Positions 17,630 through 24,875 of a DNA stretch of 34,632 bases are shown here, in pieces. A program made the position numbers and the translations under genes. The notes under the pieces were generated by a model that worked only from the letters and a program-made list of their open reading frames with translations, was not told the DNA's origin and did no database searches. Position 1 is the first letter of the stretch, and every line of letters begins with the position of its first letter. Location: positions 1-34,632 of the forward strand of contig NZ_JAABLM010000019.1 of assembly GCF_009915155.1 (NCBI RefSeq), in the 5' to 3' direction. Source of the DNA: Flavobacterium ichthyis. GTDB lineage: Bacteria; Bacteroidota; Bacteroidia; Flavobacteriales; Flavobacteriaceae.

Positions 17630-17642
17630 ATTCTCACTTTTG
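17611..17642 (+). promoter_or_regulatory. Promoter of the C-R unit
   Basis: TTTG (17611-17614), a 20-nt spacer and CACTTTTG (17635-17642) match the consensus except for C in place of T at the first -7 base. The weak -7 suits a promoter that needs activation. The predicted start site falls at about 17647, the GTG start codon, so the mRNA would be leaderless. Confidence 0.6.
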
Positions 17643-17646
17643 CATC

Positions 17647-17886
17647 GTGGATATAAAACTAAAAATAGGCCAGCGAATAAAAGAACTACGAGAAAAAGCC
17701 GAAATGTCTCAAAAGGACTTGGCTTATACTGCTGACTTGGATAGAAGTTATATCGCAAGTATTGAAAATGGACAACGTAATGTTTCTATTGTCAATATTG
17801 AGAAGATTGCCAATGCGTTAAATGTAACGCTTAAAGAATTTTTTAACGATAATGAGTTTGAAAAACATACAAAAAGCGGTAGATAA
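17647..17886 (+). CDS. XRE-family controller (C) protein of a restriction-modification system
   Basis: A 79-aa helix-turn-helix protein (IGQRIKELREKAEMSQKDLA, then LDRSYIASIENGQRNVS, residues about 7-47). Size and sequence layout match C proteins, small dimeric regulators that delay endonuclease expression after a restriction system enters a new cell. It starts at GTG (17647); there is no leader room after the predicted promoter. Two C-boxes lie immediately upstream and a third site lies at the methyltransferase promoter, so it probably activates and then limits its own operon and represses the methyltransferase. It overlaps the downstream endonuclease gene by 35 nt in another frame, the usual C-R arrangement. 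Confidence 0.88.
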   Translation: MDIKLKIGQRIKELREKAEMSQKDLAYTADLDRSYIASIENGQRNVSIVNIEKIANALNVTLKEFFNDNEFEKHTKSGR

Positions 17887-18661
17887 TTTTAAAGAATTAA
17901 TTGAAACTTCGATAATTGAGAATGGTGCAAAAGGAAAAGAAGCAATGATTAGGTCTTCTCGTCCGATTTTAAATATTCACGAAGCTGTAAAAATTGAGTT
18001 GATTGAAGCAGGAATAAATGAAGATTTGATTTTTCCTCCGTTAAACAGTCGAACTCCCGAATTAAAACTTGCTGGTTCTCGTAAACAAAAAAATCAAGAT
18101 GTCTGTGTTGTTTCAAACCTCGATAAAGCAGAAGAAATTTTAGAAGAGGGATTATTGCAAGATGTCGTGGATAAATATGGTGAAAAGTTTACAGAAAGAA
18201 CCATTTCCATAAACATCAGAAGTCAGATAAGTAGTATTCAGAAAAATTTTGACACGCTTTACGAAAGAACAACTTCGGAAGCCATTAACTTACACGACCG
18301 TTGCCCTAAAATGGTTTTAGGTGAAGTCTATATGATTGCCGTTCCTGAGTATGACGACAAAGAAGTTAAAAATAACGAGATTGTTTTTAAGAAGCCTAAT
18401 CAGGCAACGGTTCTGAAATACATAAAGTCATTTCAGGCAATCAACAATAGACAAGGGACGGAAAAGAACTTCTACAAATACGAAAAAGTTTGTTTACTGA
18501 TTGTTGATTTCAGCCAAACTCCCGCCAAAATTTATAATACAAGCGATGAGCTGAAAGAAGCTGGACTAATTCCCGAAAATTCAACCATAGATATTAACGA
18601 ACTTTCTTGGAATAAATTCGTACCTGATTTATTGGAAACCTATAATGAAAGATTTAACTGA
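17852..18661 (+). CDS. Probable type II restriction endonuclease
   Basis: A 269-aa soluble protein starting inside the C-protein gene (ATG at 17852) and ending 8 nt inside the converging Dam-like gene. I assign it as the endonuclease from position: it directly follows an overlapping C gene and faces a methyltransferase unit. Sequence signs are modest. A charged beta-type segment PELKLAGSRKQKNQDVCVV is a possible catalytic core. A central block, IRSQISSIQKNFDTLYERT followed by LHDRCPKMVLGEVYMI, looks well conserved in style. I cannot point to an unambiguous PD-(D/E)XK set and cannot predict the recognition site. Low GC content matches its island neighbours. Confidence 0.72.
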   Translation: MSLKNIQKAVDNFKELIETSIIENGAKGKEAMIRSSRPILNIHEAVKIELIEAGINEDLIFPPLNSRTPELKLAGSRKQKNQDVCVVSNLDKAEEILEEGLLQDVVDKYGEKFTERTISINIRSQISSIQKNFDTLYERTTSEAINLHDRCPKMVLGEVYMIAVPEYDDKEVKNNEIVFKKPNQATVLKYIKSFQAINNRQGTEKNFYKYEKVCLLIVDFSQTPAKIYNTSDELKEAGLIPENSTIDINELSWNKFVPDLLETYNERFN

Positions 18662-19559
18662 TATATTGGATAGTTTTTTCATCTCCACTTTTCCTAAATT
18701 TAAAATTCAGAGGATTCCAATTTTTAATATCAGGACAATTTAGCGATTCACTAAAGAACAGAATTTCTTGGCCAAGTCGAGCAGTATAAGCAGTATGTTT
18801 AAATGAATATTCTTTTTTATAAAATGAAGAATAAAGTTCTTTAATTTCGGGAACGTTATCGTAAGATACAATCCAACGAATATTGCGGATTTCTTTTATT
18901 TTGTTACTTACAAGTTCGTGGTCATTATTCTTGTAATGATTCATATATAAAGAACTTCCTTTTAAAAAATAAGGTGGGTCAAAATAAAAAATCGTATCAG
19001 AATTTTCAGATTCTGATTGTATTTTATCAATTAATTTTACTGCATCTTTTTTATATAGTCGTATAAATTTTTTCCTTTTTGCTATTGCTTTAATCCTCTC
19101 TATAATTTCTTGTTTATTAAATCTACAATCTAACAGATAATCTCCTTCTTGCTTCAAGCCTCCTATAACACCTGCACTGATAATTCCCGAACGATTAGTG
19201 CGATTTAGAAAGAGTGTTGAAAAGCCTAATTCAAGTAAATCTGCTTTTTCTTTATTTTTTTGTACCTCTTTTTGCTTTCTCCATTCTTCAATACTTATAT
19301 CTGTATTTTCTATTAATTCACAAAGTTGTTTAGACTTATTCAAAACCGAGTGCCAAAAGGCATAAATAGACCTGTCTTTGTCATTAATTGTAATTCTTTT
19401 GACAAATCCCTCCATTAGTAAAAAAAGAGCAACAGATGCTCCTCCTGCGTATGGTTCAACATAATGCCCTTTGATATTGTTGTCAACACAAATCTTTGCA
19501 ATAAATACAGCGAGTTTATTTTTTCCTCCTGGATATCTTAATGGCGAATAAAAAATCAT
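18654..19559 (-). CDS. Dam-class (D12) DNA adenine N6-methyltransferase
   Basis: A 301-aa alpha-class methyltransferase. The S-adenosylmethionine motifs are visible at the N-terminus (LRYPGGKNKL, residues 7-16, and VEPYAGGASVALFL, 34-47). The catalytic motif FDPPYF spans 193-198, in the order typical of the Dam/M.DpnII/M.EcoRV (D12) family. It methylates adenine N6 in a short, unknown target. It is the last gene of the unit M, ParB-like, Dam-like and starts one base after the preceding stop, so it is translated from the same mRNA under the C-controlled promoter. Its 3' end overlaps the endonuclease gene by 8 nt. It may protect the same site as the first methyltransferase (an asymmetric site) or a different one. 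Confidence 0.9.
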   Translation of the reverse strand: MIFYSPLRYPGGKNKLAVFIAKICVDNNIKGHYVEPYAGGASVALFLLMEGFVKRITINDKDRSIYAFWHSVLNKSKQLCELIENTDISIEEWRKQKEVQKNKEKADLLELGFSTLFLNRTNRSGIISAGVIGGLKQEGDYLLDCRFNKQEIIERIKAIAKRKKFIRLYKKDAVKLIDKIQSESENSDTIFYFDPPYFLKGSSLYMNHYKNNDHELVSNKIKEIRNIRWIVSYDNVPEIKELYSSFYKKEYSFKHTAYTARLGQEILFFSESLNCPDIKNWNPLNFKFRKSGDEKTIQYIS

Positions 19560-19560
19560 A

Positions 19561-21126
19561 TTATTCTTCTCGATTTATATTATTACTTAATATATCAAAG
19601 AGTGGCTCTAAATTTTTCCACGCAGTCTTATTTTGATTTGCATCAACAATAAATTCTAAATTATGAACCGCTAAATCTAATCCGTCTTTGATTCTGTCAA
19701 TATAATGTTTCAAGGATTTTAATTGATTTGTATCTAAATGATTATCTAATTCATTGTTTTTTACATAATCAAGCATAATTTTCAATGAAGCATTTGAATA
19801 GTCCTTTTTAGAATTAAAACGTAAAATGGACATAATTTGTGTGGAATCTATTTCTGCGGTAACACCATATTTTCCTTTTATGTGAGTGACAAGGGTTGTA
19901 ACTTTCTTTAAACTATTTTGTTCATTTTCTTCATTGGTTTTAGTTGATAAAGAATCTAATAAGCTGTTCTCTTTTAAATAAAAATATAAAGATTGTTCAA
20001 GGTAAGTTCTTAATAAAACTGCAAAAGAATAAACTTTATCAATCGGTAAATTTTTTAACTCTTGAAATAAACCGTCTAATTTATCATTGTCAAAAATTAC
20101 TTCTTTATCTCCCGAAATGATACGATTATCAAGTAGAGGTTTACGCTTCTTACTTTTTCTTCTTGGTGTTATCTGACTTTTCTTTTCTTCTAAAGATGAT
20201 TTTTGTGTAGAAGTTTTACTTTCTGTTGTTGTTTCTTCTGTGGGAACAGAAAAATCAAATTTTGGATTATTTTTCAAATCATCAACAAATCTTTTCTTAT
20301 CATCTTCTTTATTGAAATCTCTTGAAAATCTTTCAGCATCAATTAAAATTTTGAAAACTTCTAATATTCTCTTTTCAAATTCTTCTTGGGGTAAATGAAT
20401 TAAAAGTTCTCCGTTTTCGTTATTAAAGTCAATTCCCAGAAAGATTCTTGCATCTTCGTAAGTGTAAAATCTTTCTAAATTTGTAAAGTCAAAATTGGCA
20501 ATATCAATGGTAAGATTTTCTTCTTTTTCCAAAATTTCTTTACCTTCAAAAAACAAGTTGTAAGCCTTTAAAGGTTTTAGTATTCTTGCTCGGCTTTCGT
20601 TTAAAACATCACAAATATCATCAATAGACAAGCCGTCTTCATAATACATTTCAGCCACAAATGAGTATTGATTACCTGTTTTCCACCTTTGTAGGGTTGC
20701 TCCGTTATGTCTTTCGTATATAATTGGATTTGCCAATAGACGATTAGGTGCTATATAGCATCTCAATTTTTTATCAACAGGAAAATTATTTTTGAGTATA
20801 TTCTGTAACAATGTGTTTGCTTTCGCAGTTGATAAATACTTCTTCGGGTCTTGTAAAAGTTTCAAAGCGGCAGTTCGTCTATTGCCTTCAAGTACGACTT
20901 TTTTGTTACCCTCAATACAAATAATAGGTTCTTCGCCTACAAAATACCCTTCCTCGCTTATTTTCTTGGCCAACTCATACACTCTTTCGTTTTGAATGAG
21001 AAACTTCATTATTTGGGTTTGGTTGAGATTTTCTCCTCTATATTTAATACGAGGGTTGTTTACATCAAGTTGTAAAGAACTTAATGTGTATTCAAAAGTT
21101 TCCCAAGAAGAGTAATCAATATACAT
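19561..21126 (-). CDS. ParB/Srx-like domain protein with C-terminal alpha-helical region, defence-associated
   Basis: A 521-aa protein. The N-terminal part (about 15-125) resembles ParB/Srx-fold domains: a front region KISEEGYFVGEEPIICIEGN and the signature LEGNRRTAALKLL (E80-R84), equivalent to the nucleotide-binding GxRR motif. A helix-turn-helix-like stretch lies at 164-190 (GLSIDDICDVLNESRARILK). A Ser/Thr/Lys-rich linker occupies about 290-325. The last 180 residues are helical, with VYSFAVLLRTYLEQSLYFYL and a closing LAVHNLEF...AWKNLEPLFDIL, reminiscent of HEPN-like domains (unproven). ParB/Srx-fold proteins in defence systems can be NTPases or nucleases. It sits 11 nt after the first methyltransferase and 1 nt before the second, so it probably belongs to the system. 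Its role is unknown. Confidence 0.75.
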   Translation of the reverse strand: MYIDYSSWETFEYTLSSLQLDVNNPRIKYRGENLNQTQIMKFLIQNERVYELAKKISEEGYFVGEEPIICIEGNKKVVLEGNRRTAALKLLQDPKKYLSTAKANTLLQNILKNNFPVDKKLRCYIAPNRLLANPIIYERHNGATLQRWKTGNQYSFVAEMYYEDGLSIDDICDVLNESRARILKPLKAYNLFFEGKEILEKEENLTIDIANFDFTNLERFYTYEDARIFLGIDFNNENGELLIHLPQEEFEKRILEVFKILIDAERFSRDFNKEDDKKRFVDDLKNNPKFDFSVPTEETTTESKTSTQKSSLEEKKSQITPRRKSKKRKPLLDNRIISGDKEVIFDNDKLDGLFQELKNLPIDKVYSFAVLLRTYLEQSLYFYLKENSLLDSLSTKTNEENEQNSLKKVTTLVTHIKGKYGVTAEIDSTQIMSILRFNSKKDYSNASLKIMLDYVKNNELDNHLDTNQLKSLKHYIDRIKDGLDLAVHNLEFIVDANQNKTAWKNLEPLFDILSNNINREE

Positions 21127-21137
21127 TGGTTAGATAA

Positions 21138-23018
21138 TTACGTTAATATTTCATTTTTAGGTATCTGTATTGACAATTGATATTTCTCAATTAAAAAATC
21201 GTCAATTTCATTCGTGTCTTTTAACGAACGAAGCAATTCAATTTCACTTTCCGAAAATTCAGGAATTGTAAATTTCTCAATGAAATTTTTCTGATAGCAA
21301 GGATAACCACCCTCAATAGAAACACTCGTTTTGCTAACATAATAGTGCATTACGATTGAGTTCAAAATCTTTTGTATTACGTCAATGTTTTCGATTTTAG
21401 AAATTGGATTTACCGTATCTGCAAATAATGTGTCTAATTCGGGTTCTTTAAAATATGTACCGTAACCGTTTGTGAAGTAAGCTTCTTCTTCGTTTATCAA
21501 TAAAAATCTTGGTGTCTGGCTGAAAGTTGGATTTAAAATTTTCTTTCCTGTTTTTGCCAAACCTTGAGTTCTTCCCCAAACAAAAAACGGCTCAAATTTT
21601 ACTTTGCCTTTATCTCTTGCCAAAAGTGTTTCTTTTTCAGAAAGAAAATATTCGTAACATTTCGGAAACCGCTTTTTAAATTCCATTTCGGAAATTGGTG
21701 TTGCCGTTTTTCCTTTTATTGTGTACGGACAAATAATTCTTCGGGTATTTTGTTCGGCTTCTTCTTGTGTTTTGAAGTCAGAAATTTTGTAAACAGGTTT
21801 TGTAATTTCTTTTTCTATTTCAAATGTTCCTTTGTCGGTTGTTTTGATGAAATTACCATTTTTCTCGTTCGTTCCGTCAATAAAAAAAACATCATCTTTA
21901 AGTGTTGCAATACCTACGCAAATATCAAACAATTTGCTGATTTGCGTTCCTATTGTTTCAATGGATTTGATGTTTTTTTGTTCGTCTGTTTTGAGTAAAC
22001 GCCATTTTTTTACGTTCAAATCTTTTAAATAATTTGGCGAACCATTTGCTATGGGTAAAAAGTCCTGCGGTGTGTAACCATTTTTAAGTCTATCAAACGT
22101 GATGGCTTCGTTTTCTTTCTTGTTTAAGAAAGTCAGGGCTGTATAGGTTTGAGCGTCAAAAACTTTCTTATGCGTGAAATCAATAATGCGTGAAACGCAT
22201 TTTTTCTGTTGGAAAAATCTACGCATTGCTTCACCTGCAAGCGATGTGAAATAATTGTTTGGTGTTATAAACCCTAAACGTCCTGTTGGTTTTAATAATT
22301 TGTAACCTAATTCAAAAAATGCAAAATAAAGATTGAAAGTTCCGCCCTCAACGGTTGTCCAATTCTTTACTAAATATGCTCTATTTTCATCCGAAAGGTC
22401 TTGAAACTTTACATAAGGCGGATTTCCGACAACTGTGTCAAACTGCAAATTCCATTCAGCTTTTAAACTGTCTTGGTTGAATAAGTTGAAGTCTGTTTCT
22501 TCTAAAATCTCATTGTGCTGTAATGCATAAATTGTCAGCAAAAGTTTGGTGCGATGAATATTGTAAGCAAGAATATCCGAACCGTATATATTTTCCTTTA
22601 TGATTGATTTTATAGACTTTCCAAAAGTGTTTTTATAGTAATCTGTCAAGCCAATTAAAAATGCTCCACAACCGCAACTTGGGTCAAGATTTTTGTCGGT
22701 TGGTTGTGGTTTAACCTCGTTAATGATAAAGTCAATAATATAGTCGGGCGTAAAAAATGCACCATTTAGTTTTCTGTCCGTTTGTGGAATAATAAGCTCT
22801 AAATGATTTTCAAGGTCTTTTATTGTTTCAATTTCCAAAGCAGAAACTCCAAAAAACAAATCGGTGTTCTGTTCAAAACCTTTCAGATACTCTTTCAACA
22901 TTGGACTTTTGGTAAAGTCAACATTTTTATTGTTCAGATAATGACATACCAAATGCTTTTCAAGACTTGTAAGGTCTTGATTAGAAATAAGGTTGTTCAA
23001 TATCGCTTTCTTTACCAT
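21138..23018 (-). CDS. Type II N6-adenine DNA methyltransferase (gamma class, TaqI/Eco57I-like)
   Basis: A 626-aa methyltransferase. Motif X is GAFFTP (86-91), motif I LDPSCGCGAFL (111-121) and catalytic motif IV NPPY (199-202, in VVGNPPYVKF). A C-terminal region of about 300 residues probably recognises the target. This order and the NPPY form indicate adenine N6 methylation of the TaqI/Eco57I type. It is long, but I see no nuclease motif, so it is likely a stand-alone protective enzyme. It heads the minus-strand unit with a canonical promoter whose start site is covered by a C-box-like operator, suggesting repression by the C protein once that accumulates. The predicted leader is only about 16 nt. 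Confidence 0.9.
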   Translation of the reverse strand: MVKKAILNNLISNQDLTSLEKHLVCHYLNNKNVDFTKSPMLKEYLKGFEQNTDLFFGVSALEIETIKDLENHLELIIPQTDRKLNGAFFTPDYIIDFIINEVKPQPTDKNLDPSCGCGAFLIGLTDYYKNTFGKSIKSIIKENIYGSDILAYNIHRTKLLLTIYALQHNEILEETDFNLFNQDSLKAEWNLQFDTVVGNPPYVKFQDLSDENRAYLVKNWTTVEGGTFNLYFAFFELGYKLLKPTGRLGFITPNNYFTSLAGEAMRRFFQQKKCVSRIIDFTHKKVFDAQTYTALTFLNKKENEAITFDRLKNGYTPQDFLPIANGSPNYLKDLNVKKWRLLKTDEQKNIKSIETIGTQISKLFDICVGIATLKDDVFFIDGTNEKNGNFIKTTDKGTFEIEKEITKPVYKISDFKTQEEAEQNTRRIICPYTIKGKTATPISEMEFKKRFPKCYEYFLSEKETLLARDKGKVKFEPFFVWGRTQGLAKTGKKILNPTFSQTPRFLLINEEEAYFTNGYGTYFKEPELDTLFADTVNPISKIENIDVIQKILNSIVMHYYVSKTSVSIEGGYPCYQKNFIEKFTIPEFSESEIELLRSLKDTNEIDDFLIEKYQLSIQIPKNEILT

Positions 23019-23023
23019 TTTGG

Positions 23024-23043
23024 TTGTTGACTATAAGCAACAA
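23024..23043. promoter_or_regulatory. C-box-like operator at the methyltransferase promoter
   Basis: TTGTTG (23024-23029) and CAACAA (23038-23043) form a perfect dyad around ACTATAAG with a TATA centre. The minus strand contains TTATAGTCAAC, an 11-nt identity with the right C-box of the C-R promoter (17617-17627). It lies immediately downstream of the -7 element, over the predicted start site, as expected of a repressor site. Confidence 0.72.
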
Positions 23044-23071
23044 AGTTAGTATTTTTTTTTGTTTCAGCAAA
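23041..23071 (-). promoter_or_regulatory. Promoter of the methyltransferase unit
   Basis: On the minus strand TTTG (23068-23071), a 19-nt spacer and TAACTTTG (23041-23048) match the Bacteroidota consensus fully. A strong, unassisted promoter fits early expression of a protective methyltransferase. Confidence 0.78.
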
Positions 23072-23132
23072 CGGAATTTTGAAAATGTTATATGATTTGA
23101 ATTTTAGTAAGGATTTGAGTTTCATTTTTATT

Positions 23133-23150
23133 CTTGCTAAATTTAGCAAG
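23133..23150. repeat. Perfect 18-bp palindrome
   Basis: CTTGCTAAATTTAGCAAG equals its own reverse complement. It lies about 85 nt upstream of the methyltransferase -7 element. It may be an operator or a recombination-related site; nothing further supports either. Confidence 0.6.
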
Positions 23151-23218
23151 TTGGTTCGGAGGGAAAATGCGTAAATGGGATTCTAAATCTTTATAAGTGT
23201 TTTTCAATTTATAACTTT

Positions 23219-23257
23219 CTATTCAATTTTCGGGCAATTCTTATCATTATTTTTTCT
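23219..23257 (+). repeat. Possible direct repeat flanking the island, right copy
   Basis: CTATTCAATTT, 17 nt, then TTATTTTTTCT, matching the arrangement at 17139-17176. The pair would bound about 6.1 kb holding exactly the restriction-modification genes. Confidence 0.3.
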
Positions 23258-23452
23258 TTGAACAATTTGATTTTTAATAGGAATATTTTAATTATAGTCT
23301 CATCACGACTTCTTTTGGATATTTAAAAATTTCAAACCGAGAAAATCACTCATTGTTTAATCAATACTTTGATGGATTAAGTAAAAAGCAAATCCCTTGA
23401 TACTTACCCCACAAAGAAACCGTTACAAAAATATACGGCAAGTATTAAGTCC

Positions 23453-23482
23453 TTTAAAGTGGTGTAACCTGACCACTTTAAA
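23453..23482 (-). terminator. Hairpin at the end of the ten-gene operon
   Basis: An 11-bp stem TTTAAAGTGGT (23453-23463) with ACCACTTTAAA (23472-23482) and an 8-nt loop lies directly after the stop of the last operon gene. No clear U-tract follows on the minus strand, so it may protect or shape the mRNA end rather than terminate alone. Confidence 0.5.
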
Positions 23483-23483
23483 A

Positions 23484-23801
23484 TCAAGCAGAACTTTCTT
23501 CGGATTTGAAAATTTTCAGGATGGATTGCAAATAAATCTGAAGGGATTGCAGTATTTCTGTTGAATTTGGCGAAATGGAGGACGAGTTTTCTGAGTGGGT
23601 CAAAAGTTCGTCCAGTTCTTGCCAGCGTTGATCTACCGATTGGTTCAACGCTTGTTGAAGCGGGTTTGGTTTTTCTTCTGTAAATTTTTCCGAACGACTT
23701 TCCAGCGTGAGTGCATAATCGTTTAAAACCTTTTTCAATAAAGGAATGAGCAGCAATATCAACCCAATGATCACGATAAAAAACAAAGCTAATGCCACCA
23801 T
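23484..23801 (-). CDS. Small single-pass membrane protein of unknown function
   Basis: A 105-aa protein with an N-terminal hydrophobic helix (ALALFFIVIIGLILLLIPLL) and a polar, Ser/Gln-rich tail of about 80 residues with helix-forming stretches (NQSVDQRWQELDELLTH, QSLQIYLQSILKIF). No family is recognised. It is the last gene of the ten-gene run and starts one base after the upstream gene, which also encodes a membrane-anchored protein, so the two may form a membrane pair. Confidence 0.7.
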   Translation of the reverse strand: MVALALFFIVIIGLILLLIPLLKKVLNDYALTLESRSEKFTEEKPNPLQQALNQSVDQRWQELDELLTHSENSSSISPNSTEILQSLQIYLQSILKIFKSEESSA

Positions 23802-23802
23802 T

Positions 23803-24864
23803 TTATTGTCCTTTTTGCTTTTTTATTTTCCGCCATTTCACAAATCCCCAAATTAAAACTCCTACAAGCAATACTACGATAAGAACGGGCGCCACAATCA
23901 TAAAGATTGTCAGCAAACCCGGCAAAGCTCCGCCAATGGTGCTTTTCACTTCGTATGGATTGCCTAATTCTGCTTCGGTATAATTAAGTTCATCGAGCGG
24001 AGTTCGGCTGAGTTCATCAATGGCGTTGAATAGTTTTTCTGACTGAGCGGTATGTTTCGCAAAGTCGAAATTTTCTATTTTTTCGTAATAAGCAACTACC
24101 AGATTGTCAGCGGGAGTTGGCGAAAAATGACTTTTGTTTCCGGTAAATAGTTGGTATTTTTCATTGAATTTAAAGCTAAATCCTTCCGACAAACCTTGTA
24201 AATTTTCGGGTGTTAATCCGTCTTTCAGTTGCACATAAAATTTTCCGTTCTCGATGGGTTGCTGCCAAACGCTGCCGCTTTCCAAAAGATAGATAAAAGC
24301 ATTTCGGTTTTCTAAATTGTAACCTTTGCGTACCTGCGCATCATTGGTATTCACAATGAAATATACTTCTACTGTTTGTGTTTCGTTGGGTGCAAAAGCC
24401 ATTTGCCAAACCATCCAATTGTCGCTGAACGGATTTACATTTCGATCGTTGTGATTGAGTTCCGGATGATTTTCTTTGATTAAATCTAACCAACGTTCTT
24501 TGGCTTTGATTTTAAATTGACTTAAACTATCGAGGGTAATTTGGTTGAGATCCGTTTCGCCACCCGAATAGATGCCGTTTACCGGATAACCCATTTTAAA
24601 TTGCAGGTTTTCGTTGCTCGTATTTTTAAAAACATAGCTTCCTTTTACCACGGCAAAACCTTTGTAAAGCTGAATGTAAATGCGTTCCTGCTGCATCTGC
24701 ACTTTCTTGAAACTCAGACTGTCCTCGGGATACAACATCGTAAAAACCGTTCCTCCGGCGTTCCAAATGCCCGGTTGCGCAGCATTGGCAAAGGTTTTCT
24801 GCACCGAAAAAATGCTGATAAAAAGGAGTAATAAGTTCAGGTATTTTTGTAAAATAATTTTCAT
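23803..24864 (-). CDS. Membrane-anchored extracytoplasmic protein of unknown function
   Basis: A 353-aa protein with a signal peptide (about 1-27, ending TFANA), a large periplasmic domain and one transmembrane helix near the C-terminus (LLTIFMIVAPVLIVVLLVGVLIWGF, split here in description, about 315-340) followed by a Lys/Arg-rich cytoplasmic tail (KWRKIKKQKG). The ectodomain is beta-rich, with AVVKGSYVFKNTSNENLQFKMGYP resembling the vault/VIT-like or DUF4424-type modules that describe conserved surface beta folds, but I cannot confirm a family. It is cotranscribed with the small membrane protein downstream (1-nt gap) and lies 11 nt after the next gene. Confidence 0.72.
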   Translation of the reverse strand: MKIILQKYLNLLLLFISIFSVQKTFANAAQPGIWNAGGTVFTMLYPEDSLSFKKVQMQQERIYIQLYKGFAVVKGSYVFKNTSNENLQFKMGYPVNGIYSGGETDLNQITLDSLSQFKIKAKERWLDLIKENHPELNHNDRNVNPFSDNWMVWQMAFAPNETQTVEVYFIVNTNDAQVRKGYNLENRNAFIYLLESGSVWQQPIENGKFYVQLKDGLTPENLQGLSEGFSFKFNEKYQLFTGNKSHFSPTPADNLVVAYYEKIENFDFAKHTAQSEKLFNAIDELSRTPLDELNYTEAELGNPYEVKSTIGGALPGLLTIFMIVAPVLIVVLLVGVLIWGFVKWRKIKKQKGQ

Positions 24865-24875
24865 ATCAATGGGAA

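Larger units (their letters stand above)
23072..23483. other. Non-coding spacer at the right edge of the island
   Basis: About 410 nt with no credible gene. It holds a perfect 18-bp palindrome (23133-23150), the right copy of a possible flanking direct repeat (23219-23257), a lone TTATAGTC half-site (23292-23299) and a hairpin next to the end of the neighbouring operon. The rest is AT-rich sequence without recognisable structure. Confidence 0.6.

Noticed and set aside
23292..23299. A further TTATAGTC in the right spacer
   Set aside because: The other half of the C-box (GACT) is missing, no promoter adjoins it, and an 8-mer is expected by chance in AT-rich DNA.
17049..23406. AATCCCTT followed by TACTT near 17049-17065 and 23391-23405 as island boundaries
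   Set aside because: The match is interrupted and only 8 nt are continuous; weaker than the CTATTCAATTT pair.
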